Positions 24,906 through 32,571 are shown, numbered from the stretch's first letter. The stretch is 64,000 nt of DNA from Vibrio parahaemolyticus (GCF_900460535.1 NZ_UHIL01000002.1:310001-374000), one strand, 5' to 3'. Numbers and translations: made by a program. Notes: generated by a model not told the origin, from the letters alone.

Positions 24906-25595
24906 TTATAAATACTTACTAAAAATTGGCTCTATCTCATTGAGTGTCTCGCTGCAAAAGTTACCAAAATTAAGTTCAATATCTAGTTCTTTCGATAACT
25001 CCTCAGAAAGGCGTTTCTTCATTTTCGCATCTGATTCAACTTTCGAAAACTCAGTTTCACAAATAACAGCAACAAGCTCTTTGGATGCTGCAATTGTAGG
25101 CATTTTAAGCTTCTTAGCGATAATCTTTTCATCGATTTTTCCATCTAACATTTCATAAGCTTGGCTTAATAGCGCTTGCCTATCGTCTTTATTTAACTTT
25201 TTAAACGTAGGATCTCTATCTAATAATGATGTCAAATAATTTTGCAATGGTGCTGAACACATTAAGTAATCTAACTTAGTTCCCATAAGCACTTGCTGAT
25301 TAATCGATTTTTGTTTGATGCCGATTAGTTTACCATTACTGATCGTACCTGATTTCTCAGTCAGTATTCTGTTGATCTCTGAATTACAAACATAAGATAT
25401 ATGATTTTTTAGAACACCATACTTTTCATCATTGTCTTTTGATACACCTTTTTTAATTAGCTTAACTGTTTTCAAAACCGCTTTTTCTATTGTTTTATGA
25501 GAAATATTCCTCACAGGGATAGCTGCTTGTTCTTCATGGCATTTTCCACTGTAAACATAGCTAGACTGAATAGGGTTTATTTTATTTGAAGGCAT
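24906..25595 (-). CDS. Unknown T3SS2-island protein, candidate effector
   Basis: I do not recognise this 229-residue protein. It starts MPSNKINPIQSSYVYSGK, a polar N-terminus, at ATG 25595 after AAGGATAA. The rest is Lys/Glu-rich and helical (HKTIEKAVLKTVKLIKKG, LDRDPTFKKLNKDDRQALLSQAYEMLDG, SKVESDAKMKKRLSEELSKELDIELNFGNF). No ADP-ribosyltransferase, protease or kinase motif is visible. It lies between the CNF-type and YopJ-type effectors in the same direction, so it may be a further effector or a partner of one. Confidence 0.65.
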   Translation of the reverse strand: MPSNKINPIQSSYVYSGKCHEEQAAIPVRNISHKTIEKAVLKTVKLIKKGVSKDNDEKYGVLKNHISYVCNSEINRILTEKSGTISNGKLIGIKQKSINQQVLMGTKLDYLMCSAPLQNYLTSLLDRDPTFKKLNKDDRQALLSQAYEMLDGKIDEKIIAKKLKMPTIAASKELVAVICETEFSKVESDAKMKKRLSEELSKELDIELNFGNFCSETLNEIEPIFSKYL

Positions 25596-25625
25596 AGTTT
25601 ATCCTTATTAATAATTTCCATAAAG

Positions 25626-25652
25626 TTAGGGTCGAAATGTACTCGACCCTAA
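25626..25652 (-). terminator. Hairpin between the CNF-type gene and the 229-residue gene
   Basis: Arms TTAGGGTCGA (25626-25635) and TCGACCCTAA (25643-25652) with a 7-base loop, in the 105-base gap. The T-run is stronger on the plus strand side (A-rich minus leader), so termination in the minus direction may be partial. Confidence 0.5.
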
Positions 25653-25700
25653 AAATAAAAGAGAGAATGTATAGCTTAGTTATAATTTAATGTTATGTGA

Positions 25701-26819
25701 CTACGCTAATTTGACTACTTTACTTTCGAGTGATTCCGTACTACATCTCGTCTTATTGATCGACATATCATCACATAAGGTTGATATATTAACCTTACCA
25801 TTTGAGTTACTAATAAGTGTTAAGTGGTTCCCTACTCTAAAAGGTGTCTTCTTTTGAGGTGAGTTATAATCAAATAGACTTACATTTTTTGGAGCTTTAA
25901 CCTTTTCTCCATGACCACAATATTGAATTGTAGTTTGTACAAAAGCTTTTGAGCAGAAATTAACTAAAGACTGCAACTCTGAGCTTTTTCCAGTGCTTTG
26001 CGATCTAACTCCCGACAGTTTTTCTGCACACTGCTGCACCATTGCAGCCCCATCTTTATTTGTCTTCCAAGGAGAAGTGTCGTTCCCACTTTTGCCAACA
26101 TGAAAGACGTACATACTATTTTTATCCCTTGCTGTCACAGATGTACAACCAGATAAGGCACCACTGGATACTAGAATTTTTTGATTCTTCTTAATATCTG
26201 ATAATGAAACCTTAAGTGCGGTTATCCCTCGATCACCATTTGGAACGTGTACAACACTGAGGTTGTCACTAAACGAATTGGTATTGTAAAATTGACCTAA
26301 AGGTGTTCCCGGAATTAACTGCGCAGATGTAATGTCCTTTCCAGTTATGACGTTTACACCATATTGAGCTTGGTCAGTTCCTAATGCTGATTTGAATCCA
26401 TTTTTATCGTACTTAATAATGTCACAGGTAAATGGCAACTGCTTAGTTTTGCTCTCTCCACCAACAATGCCCTTACCTTTCAACACACTGACGTCACCTT
26501 TTTCTAGCGAATTCATAAGTTTTAAGTTTACGTCAGCAGATTTTTGAATATTATTTCTGTTAAACTTAGGATCGCTTGCAAAAGCTTTAGTCGCAACTTG
26601 GTTAGAACCATTAACAACAACACTATCTACAACAAGAGCTTTTAACTGACCGTTTTTCGCCTGCTTCACATCGCCTTTTGGAAAAGGCGCACGTTTCATC
26701 TTAGCTTTTTCTTCTGTAGATAAGTGTCTGACCGATTTTAACTGTAACCCTTTTTCATCAAAATCTTCAAAAACGGACGGATTACATGTTTTCCTAAATA
26801 TTTGCTTTAATTCTAACAT
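25701..26819 (-). CDS. vopC: CNF-type deamidase effector (VopC-like)
   Basis: A 372-residue protein with the catalytic core of cytotoxic necrotizing factors. Segment SSGALSGCTSVTARDKNSMY contains the nucleophile Cys225, and His240 (YVFHVGK) follows 15 residues later, the same Cys-His spacing as CNF1. CNF-type enzymes deamidate a glutamine in Rho GTPases and lock them active. VopC is the T3SS2 member and drives invasion through Rac and Cdc42; its catalytic Cys, as I recall, is residue 220, close to here. ATG 26819 follows GAAAGGAAA. The reference island has vopC elsewhere, so this is either a relocated copy or a related second gene. Confidence 0.8.
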   Translation of the reverse strand: MLELKQIFRKTCNPSVFEDFDEKGLQLKSVRHLSTEEKAKMKRAPFPKGDVKQAKNGQLKALVVDSVVVNGSNQVATKAFASDPKFNRNNIQKSADVNLKLMNSLEKGDVSVLKGKGIVGGESKTKQLPFTCDIIKYDKNGFKSALGTDQAQYGVNVITGKDITSAQLIPGTPLGQFYNTNSFSDNLSVVHVPNGDRGITALKVSLSDIKKNQKILVSSGALSGCTSVTARDKNSMYVFHVGKSGNDTSPWKTNKDGAAMVQQCAEKLSGVRSQSTGKSSELQSLVNFCSKAFVQTTIQYCGHGEKVKAPKNVSLFDYNSPQKKTPFRVGNHLTLISNSNGKVNISTLCDDMSINKTRCSTESLESKVVKLA

Positions 26820-26831
26820 GTTAATTTCCTT

Positions 26832-27029
26832 TCATTTTTTCAAATGAAATCTATATTCTTTTTCAAAAGAACGATGTATTTTTTCCAATTCATTTAGATG
26901 ACTGTTGATGATACATATATCCTCGTCTTCAGAAATTAAGCGCACGGCACGTTCAATACCCAACACAACGTCCCTTCTTAATCTATCAAGCTTTGAATCA
27001 TTTTCGCTGATCAACATAGCGCCCGCCAT
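26832..27029 (-). CDS. Small protein between kinase-like and CNF-type genes
   Basis: A short frame with a charged helical product (SKLDRLRRDVVLGIERAVRLISEDEDICIINSHLNELEKIHRSFEKEYRFHLKK). It overlaps the end of the preceding gene. ATG starts at 27029 (65 residues) or 27017 (61 residues) are both possible; a still longer reading is unlikely. It ends 12 bases before the CNF-type start, so it may be a co-translated chaperone or helper for either neighbour. I see no defining motif. Confidence 0.45.
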   Translation of the reverse strand: MAGAMLISENDSKLDRLRRDVVLGIERAVRLISEDEDICIINSHLNELEKIHRSFEKEYRFHLKK

Positions 27030-27810
27030 AGTAGTACGCCCCGTACATTTGTTTGAAACCAATAACATCTTGAGTACGCATTGTACTACTTCCAACTTTC
27101 CCGATTTGTTTAGAATCTATAGGAAGATAGTCATATTTACCTTTATCATTAAGCACTTTGACAAAATTGTCTGGTTTCACATCAAAAGGCATATAGCCAC
27201 ATTTCTCCATCATAACCAGAACAGACTTAGGAATTTTCTCAGATCTAAACAAGCGCTCTGCGTTAGGTATTAACTCAAACCTAAACACATCAACGACCTC
27301 TGGTTTAACACCTCGATCATCAATCATCTTTATTTTTGAATTATTTGCGTACTTGGCGTATTTCCCGCCATAGAAACCTTTGTTTTTATATATATCATTA
27401 ACTCTCAAGTCGGCATTATCCATCCAACTCCAAGAACTACCACTTTTAAATACTTTATACCCAACACCATTTTCAGTATCAATATATACATCCCTATTCG
27501 TTCCGGAAAAGTGTTGGTATCGCCCCTCTTGTCTACCTTTTATCAAATCGGAAACTAATCTTGGAGTACTAGGCTTAACTACATCGTCAAGTTGAATCTT
27601 GTTAATCAAACTATGAATTCTCAGTATTTTATTGTGATTTTTCCCTTCACGTAAATACTTTGACATCATATTCAATGTAATCTTTTGCTCTCTATTTAAA
27701 TCTGAGAATCGTGGATTGACTTTGAGTACTGATTCAAATTTATCTAGCTGCTCAGAGCTAACATTCATCTTTAATAGGTTTCTTACTTCAGTAAATTTTA
27801 CTAGAGCCAT
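26998..27810 (-). CDS. Kinase-fold candidate effector
   Basis: A 270-residue protein with sparse kinase hallmarks: a possible ATP-binding lysine in GVGYKVFK (Lys119), an acidic helix region, a catalytic-loop-like FDVKPDNF (Asp210-x-Lys212-x-x-Asn215) and a metal-binding-type aspartate in YLPIDSKQIGK (Asp232) 17 residues after the Asn. The D-x-K-x-x-N...D layout is that of protein kinases, and small kinase effectors (OspG, NleH) exist in other T3SSs. There is no GxGxxG loop visible and no APE motif, so it would be a minimal or divergent kinase. It heads the minus-strand effector run; the N-terminal ~90 residues could be the secretion region. Confidence 0.6.
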   Translation of the reverse strand: MALVKFTEVRNLLKMNVSSEQLDKFESVLKVNPRFSDLNREQKITLNMMSKYLREGKNHNKILRIHSLINKIQLDDVVKPSTPRLVSDLIKGRQEGRYQHFSGTNRDVYIDTENGVGYKVFKSGSSWSWMDNADLRVNDIYKNKGFYGGKYAKYANNSKIKMIDDRGVKPEVVDVFRFELIPNAERLFRSEKIPKSVLVMMEKCGYMPFDVKPDNFVKVLNDKGKYDYLPIDSKQIGKVGSSTMRTQDVIGFKQMYGAYYYGGRYVDQRK

Positions 27811-28025
27811 TTATATTAAACACCTGATAAAAATACAGAAACACATTGTTATACTAAGCCACATATAAGACAAAATCATATGAATTAACACTACATTGCA
27901 TGAAGAATAGTGAACAAACATGAGTATCAATGAAATATCCTGCATTTTTAATGGTAAACATTATTCATTTCCTTTCTATTGCCCATTCAAATACGCTGAA
28001 GTAAATTTAAATCAGAGGTGGCTAA

Positions 28026-28730
28026 ATGTTAAGTGCTATAGATAATGGTATTATTAACAATGAATTTATACCTTTTTTTCAAGGTATATATGACTGTGAA
28101 GAAGAAAAAATTTCTGGTTACGAGGCTTTAATTCGATGGAAGTTAGGAGATGAATATCTATCTCCAGCATTCTTTATTGAACAACTTGAAAGCTCTGGCC
28201 GTTTATCTACCATCGTCAAGATAATTATATCTAAAATTAAAGAAAACATTGAAAAATTCAAAAAAGATGCTTGGTTTAGCGTTAACATCACGCCAAATCA
28301 GATTGAAAGTGATGAACTAATAAACTTATTGACAGAATTAAATTTCCCTTTACCAGGTAGACTTCATTTTGAATTAACTGAGCGCACGCCAATTACTAAC
28401 TGGGAAGCTGCAAAGAGAAATATAAAATTCTTAAACGATCATGGTTACTATTTAAAAATTGATGATTTTTGTTGTGGTTACAATAGTTTTCTAAACTTGA
28501 TCAACCTAGGATTAACACACGTTAAGATTGACAAGAAATTCATAGATACTATCGATCATAACGAAGAATCAATTTTATTCGCAATTCTTTCTGCGTGCCA
28601 AACAGCAAAACTAGAAGTTATAGCAGAAGGCGTAGAGAGTTGGGAACAGTACATAAAACTTAAAGCGTTAGGCGTGCGATTTTTCCAAGGGTATTTATTT
28701 TCTAAACCTCATATTGTTCCATCAATGTAA
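28026..28730 (+). CDS. Stand-alone EAL-domain c-di-GMP phosphodiesterase
   Basis: A 234-residue protein consisting of one EAL domain and nothing else. The motif E33-A34-L35 (SGYEALIRW), HFELTER, the Asp pair in KIDDF, VKIDKKFID, IAEGVES and FFQGYLFSKP are all present, so the catalytic residues look intact. It should hydrolyse cyclic di-GMP. Start ATG 28026 follows AGAGGTGG. It is divergent from the kinase-like gene and precedes the VPA1380-like effector by 15 bases, so the two are probably one operon. It has no membrane or sensor domain. Whether it acts in the bacterium or is secreted is not visible. Confidence 0.88.
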   Translation: MLSAIDNGIINNEFIPFFQGIYDCEEEKISGYEALIRWKLGDEYLSPAFFIEQLESSGRLSTIVKIIISKIKENIEKFKKDAWFSVNITPNQIESDELINLLTELNFPLPGRLHFELTERTPITNWEAAKRNIKFLNDHGYYLKIDDFCCGYNSFLNLINLGLTHVKIDKKFIDTIDHNEESILFAILSACQTAKLEVIAEGVESWEQYIKLKALGVRFFQGYLFSKPHIVPSM

Positions 28731-28745
28731 ACAATCCGGATAAAA

Positions 28746-29780
28746 ATGTTAATACAAAGCCAAAAACTGAGAGATTTTTTTAATCTAAATGTTTCATCAA
28801 AAGAAGTTTCTTCTGCAATTGATAAAAACAATCTAGAAAAGCTTTCATTAAAAAGAATTAATAAAACGATAAAAAATTCAAATAATGAGGAAAAAATCAA
28901 CAAGTTAAAATCAATTTTATTACAGAAAAATAAAGTGGAGTCGATAAAAAGCAATACATCATCGGTATGTCAAAGTGAGGAGCCAAAAAATAAATATTAT
29001 GATCTAACCGCATCAGAGTTATCTAATAGGTATAATATAAATGTTTTACCTGTACATCATAACGAAAAGTTTATTGGGTACCTATTCCAAGGCATTGATA
29101 GTAATAGAAACAGATTACTAATTAGCACTCATGGAACGGCTAGAAACCACACTCTGACCTTCAATAAAGACGACGACATACAGCTAAATTTTGCTGCACT
29201 TGCGAATACTGTTTTGTCATCTTCAACTACAACCTTCATCGACAAGCTTCGACAAGATGAAATTCAGTATAAAGACGCATCTCAAGTTTATGACAAACGC
29301 CAGCGTAGAGTGACTAACTATTTTTTAAGTGGTGGTATTAGAACGCAACCAGAAAACGCAGCTAGCTTAGTCGCAGATATTCACGGCGATAAGAATAACT
29401 TACAATTCGACATTTTCCTTTTAGATAATGAAACTACAGGCATACTATTTTCTGATGTTATTAGTAGTATCCGAGCGTTAGAACCTAGTTACAAAATGTT
29501 TGACTGTCATTTTTGCCGTCCTAAAAACAACCAGGCAAAAGCATTTTCTGTAGCAAATAACTTTAAAACAACCGCACCAATCTATCAAAACATCAGGCAA
29601 ACTGTAAGTATCGTAGAACGCAGACCCGATAAAACTTTCCCACAGCCAGCTCTTTGGGAAAGTTCGACAAATCCAGGTGCTATTGGTGTATTCATCCCTG
29701 GTAACAACCCGAAATACATCCTAGCCACCTCAGAAGTGCAAGCTCAACGTATACTTCGTGAACATGGTATTATATGGTAA
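28746..29780 (+). CDS. VPA1380-like effector with MARTX-type cysteine protease fold
   Basis: A 344-residue protein. The first ~90 residues are polar and helical (secretion/localisation region). The rest resembles the inositol-hexakisphosphate-activated cysteine protease domain of MARTX and clostridial toxins: LLISTHGTARNHTLTF with His129, and YKMFDCHFCRPKNN with Cys254 or Cys257 as nucleophile candidates, after a strand-rich core. VPA1380 of T3SS2 has been reported as a CPD-related effector whose toxicity in yeast depends on IP6. Start ATG 28746. This gene is the last one before the island end. Confidence 0.82.
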   Translation: MLIQSQKLRDFFNLNVSSKEVSSAIDKNNLEKLSLKRINKTIKNSNNEEKINKLKSILLQKNKVESIKSNTSSVCQSEEPKNKYYDLTASELSNRYNINVLPVHHNEKFIGYLFQGIDSNRNRLLISTHGTARNHTLTFNKDDDIQLNFAALANTVLSSSTTTFIDKLRQDEIQYKDASQVYDKRQRRVTNYFLSGGIRTQPENAASLVADIHGDKNNLQFDIFLLDNETTGILFSDVISSIRALEPSYKMFDCHFCRPKNNQAKAFSVANNFKTTAPIYQNIRQTVSIVERRPDKTFPQPALWESSTNPGAIGVFIPGNNPKYILATSEVQAQRILREHGIIW

Positions 29781-29802
29781 ATGACTAACTTTGAGGTTTC
29801 TT

Positions 29803-29822
29803 AGCGGCTTGATAAAGCCGCT
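29803..29822 (+). terminator. Hairpin after the VPA1380-like gene
   Basis: Arms AGCGGCTT (29803-29810) and AAGCCGCT (29815-29822) with loop GATA, 23 bases after the stop codon. It lacks a clear T-run, so it is a weak terminator at best. From 29823 to 30092 I see no gene, only short broken frames. Confidence 0.5.
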
Positions 29823-30092
29823 TAAAGTTCAACCATACCTAGTATATCTGAATAGTCAGTAGACCATAGTTAGTCTTCTCTCATATTGCTTCTCATTCTC
29901 TACAGAGGAAAGCTAATTATTAGAATCATGCCTGCTTCACCTTGGTAAAATTCAGCGAGTGCCTTTTGGGTTAGAGACGTCATCATATAGCCATTAAAAG
30001 AGCAACCAAAACCAATTATTTGGATATCTTCTGCTGCTCATAAGCACCTAGCTGTCAGTCATTTTGTCGAACTAAACAGCGTCTATCAAGTC

Positions 30093-31146
30093 GGCTTTGT
30101 TGCGTAATTCGGTCAGAGAACCAAACTGCCTGCAATTGAGTAATTCTTATACAAGACACTGAGTATCAGGCATACCAAGCCCTGTAAGTTTGTTCAGCGC
30201 TTTAATCATGGCGTAAGTTTCACCAACCTGAGCATTGTAGTTTCTCAGACTTAATCGCCCACCTAACAACTGCTTCACTCGATACATTGCTGTCTCTGAT
30301 AGTGAGCGTTTATGATAGCCGTACCGCTTCTTCCACTTATTGTTGGAGCCGTAGAGCTTCTGGCAACCTACTGCTAAATTCCTAGGATGACCATTCTCCC
30401 AGAAGGCTGCCCCTTCTCTTGGAGGGATGAGTGGAACAGCTCGCTTGAACCGTATAGCATCGTGGCAATCCCTTTTGTCATAAGCGCCATCACCAGATAT
30501 CTCGATAATTCTTCGGCGTGTTTGCTTGAGCAAGTTAGGAAGGACTTCTGCATCGGTAACATTAGATAAACTCAGTTCTGCCGCGACGACTTCATGAGTG
30601 CTGGTATCTACCGCTAAATGCAATTTTCTCCAGACCCTATGATTCCCATCAGTACCATGCTTCTTGACCTTCCATTCACCTTCGCCATAGACCTTGAGAC
30701 CCGTCGCATCAATGGCTAGATGCTGTATTGCACCTCTAGTCTTGGGTGTAAATGAAACCTCGACTTGCTTAGCTCTTCGACTGATATAGCTGTAATGTGG
30801 ACAAACGATAGGGACGTTAGCCAATGAAAAAACAGAATCGATAAACCCTTGCAATGCTCTCAACGGCATTGAGAAAACTCGTTTCACCATAAGCGCAGTG
30901 GTAATGGCTAAGTCGCTGAACTGACGAGGTCTACCGCGTTTATCTTGTTTACTCTGCTTCCACTTGCGAATGGCTTCTTCATCAATCCAGAAAGTGAGTG
31001 AACCACGGTTGATTAAGGCTTTGTTGTACTGTTTCCAGTTCGTTGTTTTGTATCGAGGTTTCGGCATGAGACTAGGGGAATTAACTTACTTAGCCGATCA
31101 GATCGTAAGCTTCTGATTTAGTTCCCTCGAATTACGCAACAAAGCC
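30093..31146 (-). mobile_element. IS5-family insertion sequence (IS903-like group), 1054 bp
   Basis: The ends are perfect 18-bp inverted repeats, GGCTTTGTTGCGTAATTC at 30093-30110 and its complement at 31129-31146. They enclose one intact transposase gene. Size and ends fit IS903-type elements. The flanking nine bases (TATCAAGTC on the left, AAGTTTAGG on the right) do not match, so no target duplication remains. Confidence 0.95.
30147..31067 (-). CDS. IS5-family transposase
   Basis: A 306-residue DDE transposase. The catalytic residues are Asp120 (HLAIDATGL), Asp193 (ISGDGAYD) and Glu258, the last inside the signature Y251-(2)-R254-(3)-E258-(6)-K265. The reading frame is intact, so the element may be active. 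It is the only gene of the IS. Confidence 0.95.
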   Translation of the reverse strand: MPKPRYKTTNWKQYNKALINRGSLTFWIDEEAIRKWKQSKQDKRGRPRQFSDLAITTALMVKRVFSMPLRALQGFIDSVFSLANVPIVCPHYSYISRRAKQVEVSFTPKTRGAIQHLAIDATGLKVYGEGEWKVKKHGTDGNHRVWRKLHLAVDTSTHEVVAAELSLSNVTDAEVLPNLLKQTRRRIIEISGDGAYDKRDCHDAIRFKRAVPLIPPREGAAFWENGHPRNLAVGCQKLYGSNNKWKKRYGYHKRSLSETAMYRVKQLLGGRLSLRNYNAQVGETYAMIKALNKLTGLGMPDTQCLV

Positions 31147-31169
31147 AAGTTTAGGCCATAAAAGGAGAG

Positions 31170-31233
31170 TATCAATTTATGGTTGTACAAAATATCAATT
31201 TATGGTTGTAATTATCATTTTATGGTTGTATCA
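31170..31233. mobile_element. Tn7-like transposon end: three 18-bp repeats, right terminus of the island
   Basis: TATCAATTTATGGTTGTA occurs at 31170-31187 and 31193-31210, and TATCATTTTATGGTTGTA at 31213-31230; copies are 23 and 20 bases apart. Serial repeats of about 20 bp at the tip of an element are typical TnsB-binding sites of Tn7-like transposons. The last repeat is followed by TCA, giving a CA-3' terminus at 31233. The V. parahaemolyticus T3SS2 island has been described as a Tn7-like insertion with 5-bp direct repeats. If so, the adjoining 5 bp would be ATAAC (31234-31238). Confidence 0.72.
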
Positions 31234-31255
31234 ATAACTCACAAAGGAATGACAG

Positions 31256-31741
31256 ATGAGCAGTGGTCAAAGAGATATTACCCTTCGTTTTTTAGCAGAA
31301 CCTGGCGACGTTAATTTTGGCGGAAAGGTTCACGGCGGCGCTGTAATGAAATGGATCGACTTAGCCGCTTATGCATGCAGCGCCGCTTGGAGTGGAAAAT
31401 ACTGCATTACTGCCTATGCGGGTGGGATTCGTTTTGTTGCACCTATTCATGTTGGCAACCTTGTGGAAGTTAGCGCGAAAGTCATTTACACCGGTCGAAG
31501 CTCAATGCACATCGCCATTGATGTTCAAGCTAGCGATCCAAAACAGATGAAAAATCGTTTAACTACGCACTGTATCGTGATTATGGTAGCCGTAGATGAA
31601 AGCGGTAAACCTACCGATGTACCGAAGTGGATTCCTGAATCTGATGAAGACAAGGCTCTAGAGCAATCGGCTATTCGCTTAATGAATATGCGTAAAGAAA
31701 TTGGCGAAGAGATGGAAGCGCACGTTAAATATCTTAAGTAA
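31256..31741 (+). CDS. Acyl-CoA thioesterase (hotdog fold, YciA/BACH type)
   Basis: A 161-residue single hotdog-domain thioesterase. It has the catalytic block GDVNFGGKVHGGAVMKWIDLAAY with its conserved Asn, His and Asp, and the strand AYAGGIRFVAPIHVGNLVEV. It hydrolyses acyl-CoAs in the cytoplasm. ATG 31256 has AAAGGA seven bases upstream. It is the first core-chromosome gene after the island: the transposon end lies 22 bases before the start codon, so its original promoter must have been separated. Confidence 0.88.
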   Translation: MSSGQRDITLRFLAEPGDVNFGGKVHGGAVMKWIDLAAYACSAAWSGKYCITAYAGGIRFVAPIHVGNLVEVSAKVIYTGRSSMHIAIDVQASDPKQMKNRLTTHCIVIMVAVDESGKPTDVPKWIPESDEDKALEQSAIRLMNMRKEIGEEMEAHVKYLK

Positions 31742-31785
31742 TTTTCCTGCTTCGAAAGCCCCTCTCTACCCCTCTTTCCAACTCA

Positions 31786-31828
31786 GAGTGTGAAGCAATG
31801 TCATGCTTCGGCCATTTGCTTCACACTC
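31786..31828. repeat. Perfect 13-bp inverted repeat after the thioesterase gene
   Basis: GAGTGTGAAGCAA (31786-31798) pairs with TTGCTTCACACTC (31816-31828) around a 17-base loop. There is no T-run, so it is not a standard terminator. It could be an operator or an mRNA-stabilising hairpin. Confidence 0.75.
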
Positions 31829-32152
31829 GTGACACATTGTCATAATTCCGTCACCTTGTTTTGCTTAAATCCACCCAGTATTTTGGAGCTATATAGAGTT
31901 TGGATCTTGAGACTAAAGCAAACAACCTTAAGTGAAGAGACGTTGACCAATTTGAAAGCGGTCGAATATCAATGGGTAAGAACCATGTACGTCGAGGGTT
32001 ATAACGAATCGGAAATTAACCACTATATTCAGACCTGTTTCGGCGGCGATACCACTTTTGCCAACCTGTTTCGTCGCGTAGCGCTACAACAAGAGAGCTT
32101 GTATACACTGCTACAATACGTTGGCTGCGCGCCGTCTAGCCGCGAGTTTTAA
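31790..32152 (+). CDS. Small hypothetical protein, start uncertain
   Basis: The convincing part is the C-terminal ~80 residues (LKAVEYQWVRTMYVEGYNESEINHYIQTCFGGDTTFANLFRRVALQQESLYTLLQYV), a compact helical, acidic protein I do not recognise. The ATG at 31790 lies inside a hairpin and gives an unlikely Cys/His-rich N-terminus. In-frame TTG codons at 31883 or 31907 are better candidates for the true start, but neither has a good ribosome site. Confidence 0.55.
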   Translation: MKQCHASAICFTLVTHCHNSVTLFCLNPPSILELYRVWILRLKQTTLSEETLTNLKAVEYQWVRTMYVEGYNESEINHYIQTCFGGDTTFANLFRRVALQQESLYTLLQYVGCAPSSREF

Positions 32153-32359
32153 GCACCTCGGCATTTCCCGTCTTCACCTCGTTAAAACTGACGTCCTTAC
32201 TCGTAAATACGTCCACGACACCGCACATTAGTAAGACCTAAATCTCATACTTTCCCGCCATCACATGTATTTATGTGAAGTGATTCGCAGGGCACCTCGG
32301 CGTCCCTGTGTAATCCATTGCAAAGCCGCTACTCTTTGTGTGTTTATTAAGCATAAAAA

Positions 32360-32381
32360 AACCTGAGTCAAGACTCAGGTT
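32360..32381 (-). terminator. Second terminator downstream of malG
   Basis: Arms AACCTGAGTC (32360-32369) and GACTCAGGTT (32372-32381), followed on the minus strand by seven T residues. It backs up the terminator at 32512-32535. Between the two lies a 130-base stretch that could hold a minus-strand small RNA, though I see no recognisable one. The rest of 32153-32571 contains no gene. Confidence 0.75.
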
Positions 32382-32511
32382 ATGGTTACAAAAACTGTTA
32401 GTGATTGAATCGTAAGGAACTAAGCTAACAGCCAGCTATGCGTAACGCCAATAGAAGCAGGATATTACTGATCGGCGGCCAAACCAAAAGTGTAATATCG
32501 ATGCTAAATAT

Positions 32512-32535
32512 AAGGGCGACCATATGGTCGCCCTT
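32512..32535. terminator. Terminator after malG
   Basis: A near-perfect palindrome AAGGGCGACC-ATAT-GGTCGCCCTT at 32512-32535, 36 bases after the malG stop, with T-rich flank on the plus side. Confidence 0.8.
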
Positions 32536-32571
32536 TTCTAGTTATTCTTGTCAATCTCAGACCACTTGAGA

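Noticed and set aside
24906..25595. Possible VopT-type ADP-ribosyltransferase in the 229-residue protein
   Set aside because: No E-x-E motif or STS strand can be found, so that activity is not supported.
29823..30092. Short broken frame of about 45 codons on the minus strand between the VPA1380-like gene and the IS
   Set aside because: Stop codons bound it on both sides, there is no start signal and I recognise no family, so I do not call it a pseudogene.
32383..32511. Small RNA between the two terminators downstream of malG
   Set aside because: The 130-base stretch ends in a good minus-strand terminator, but I see no promoter or known RNA family, so it is left as unproven.
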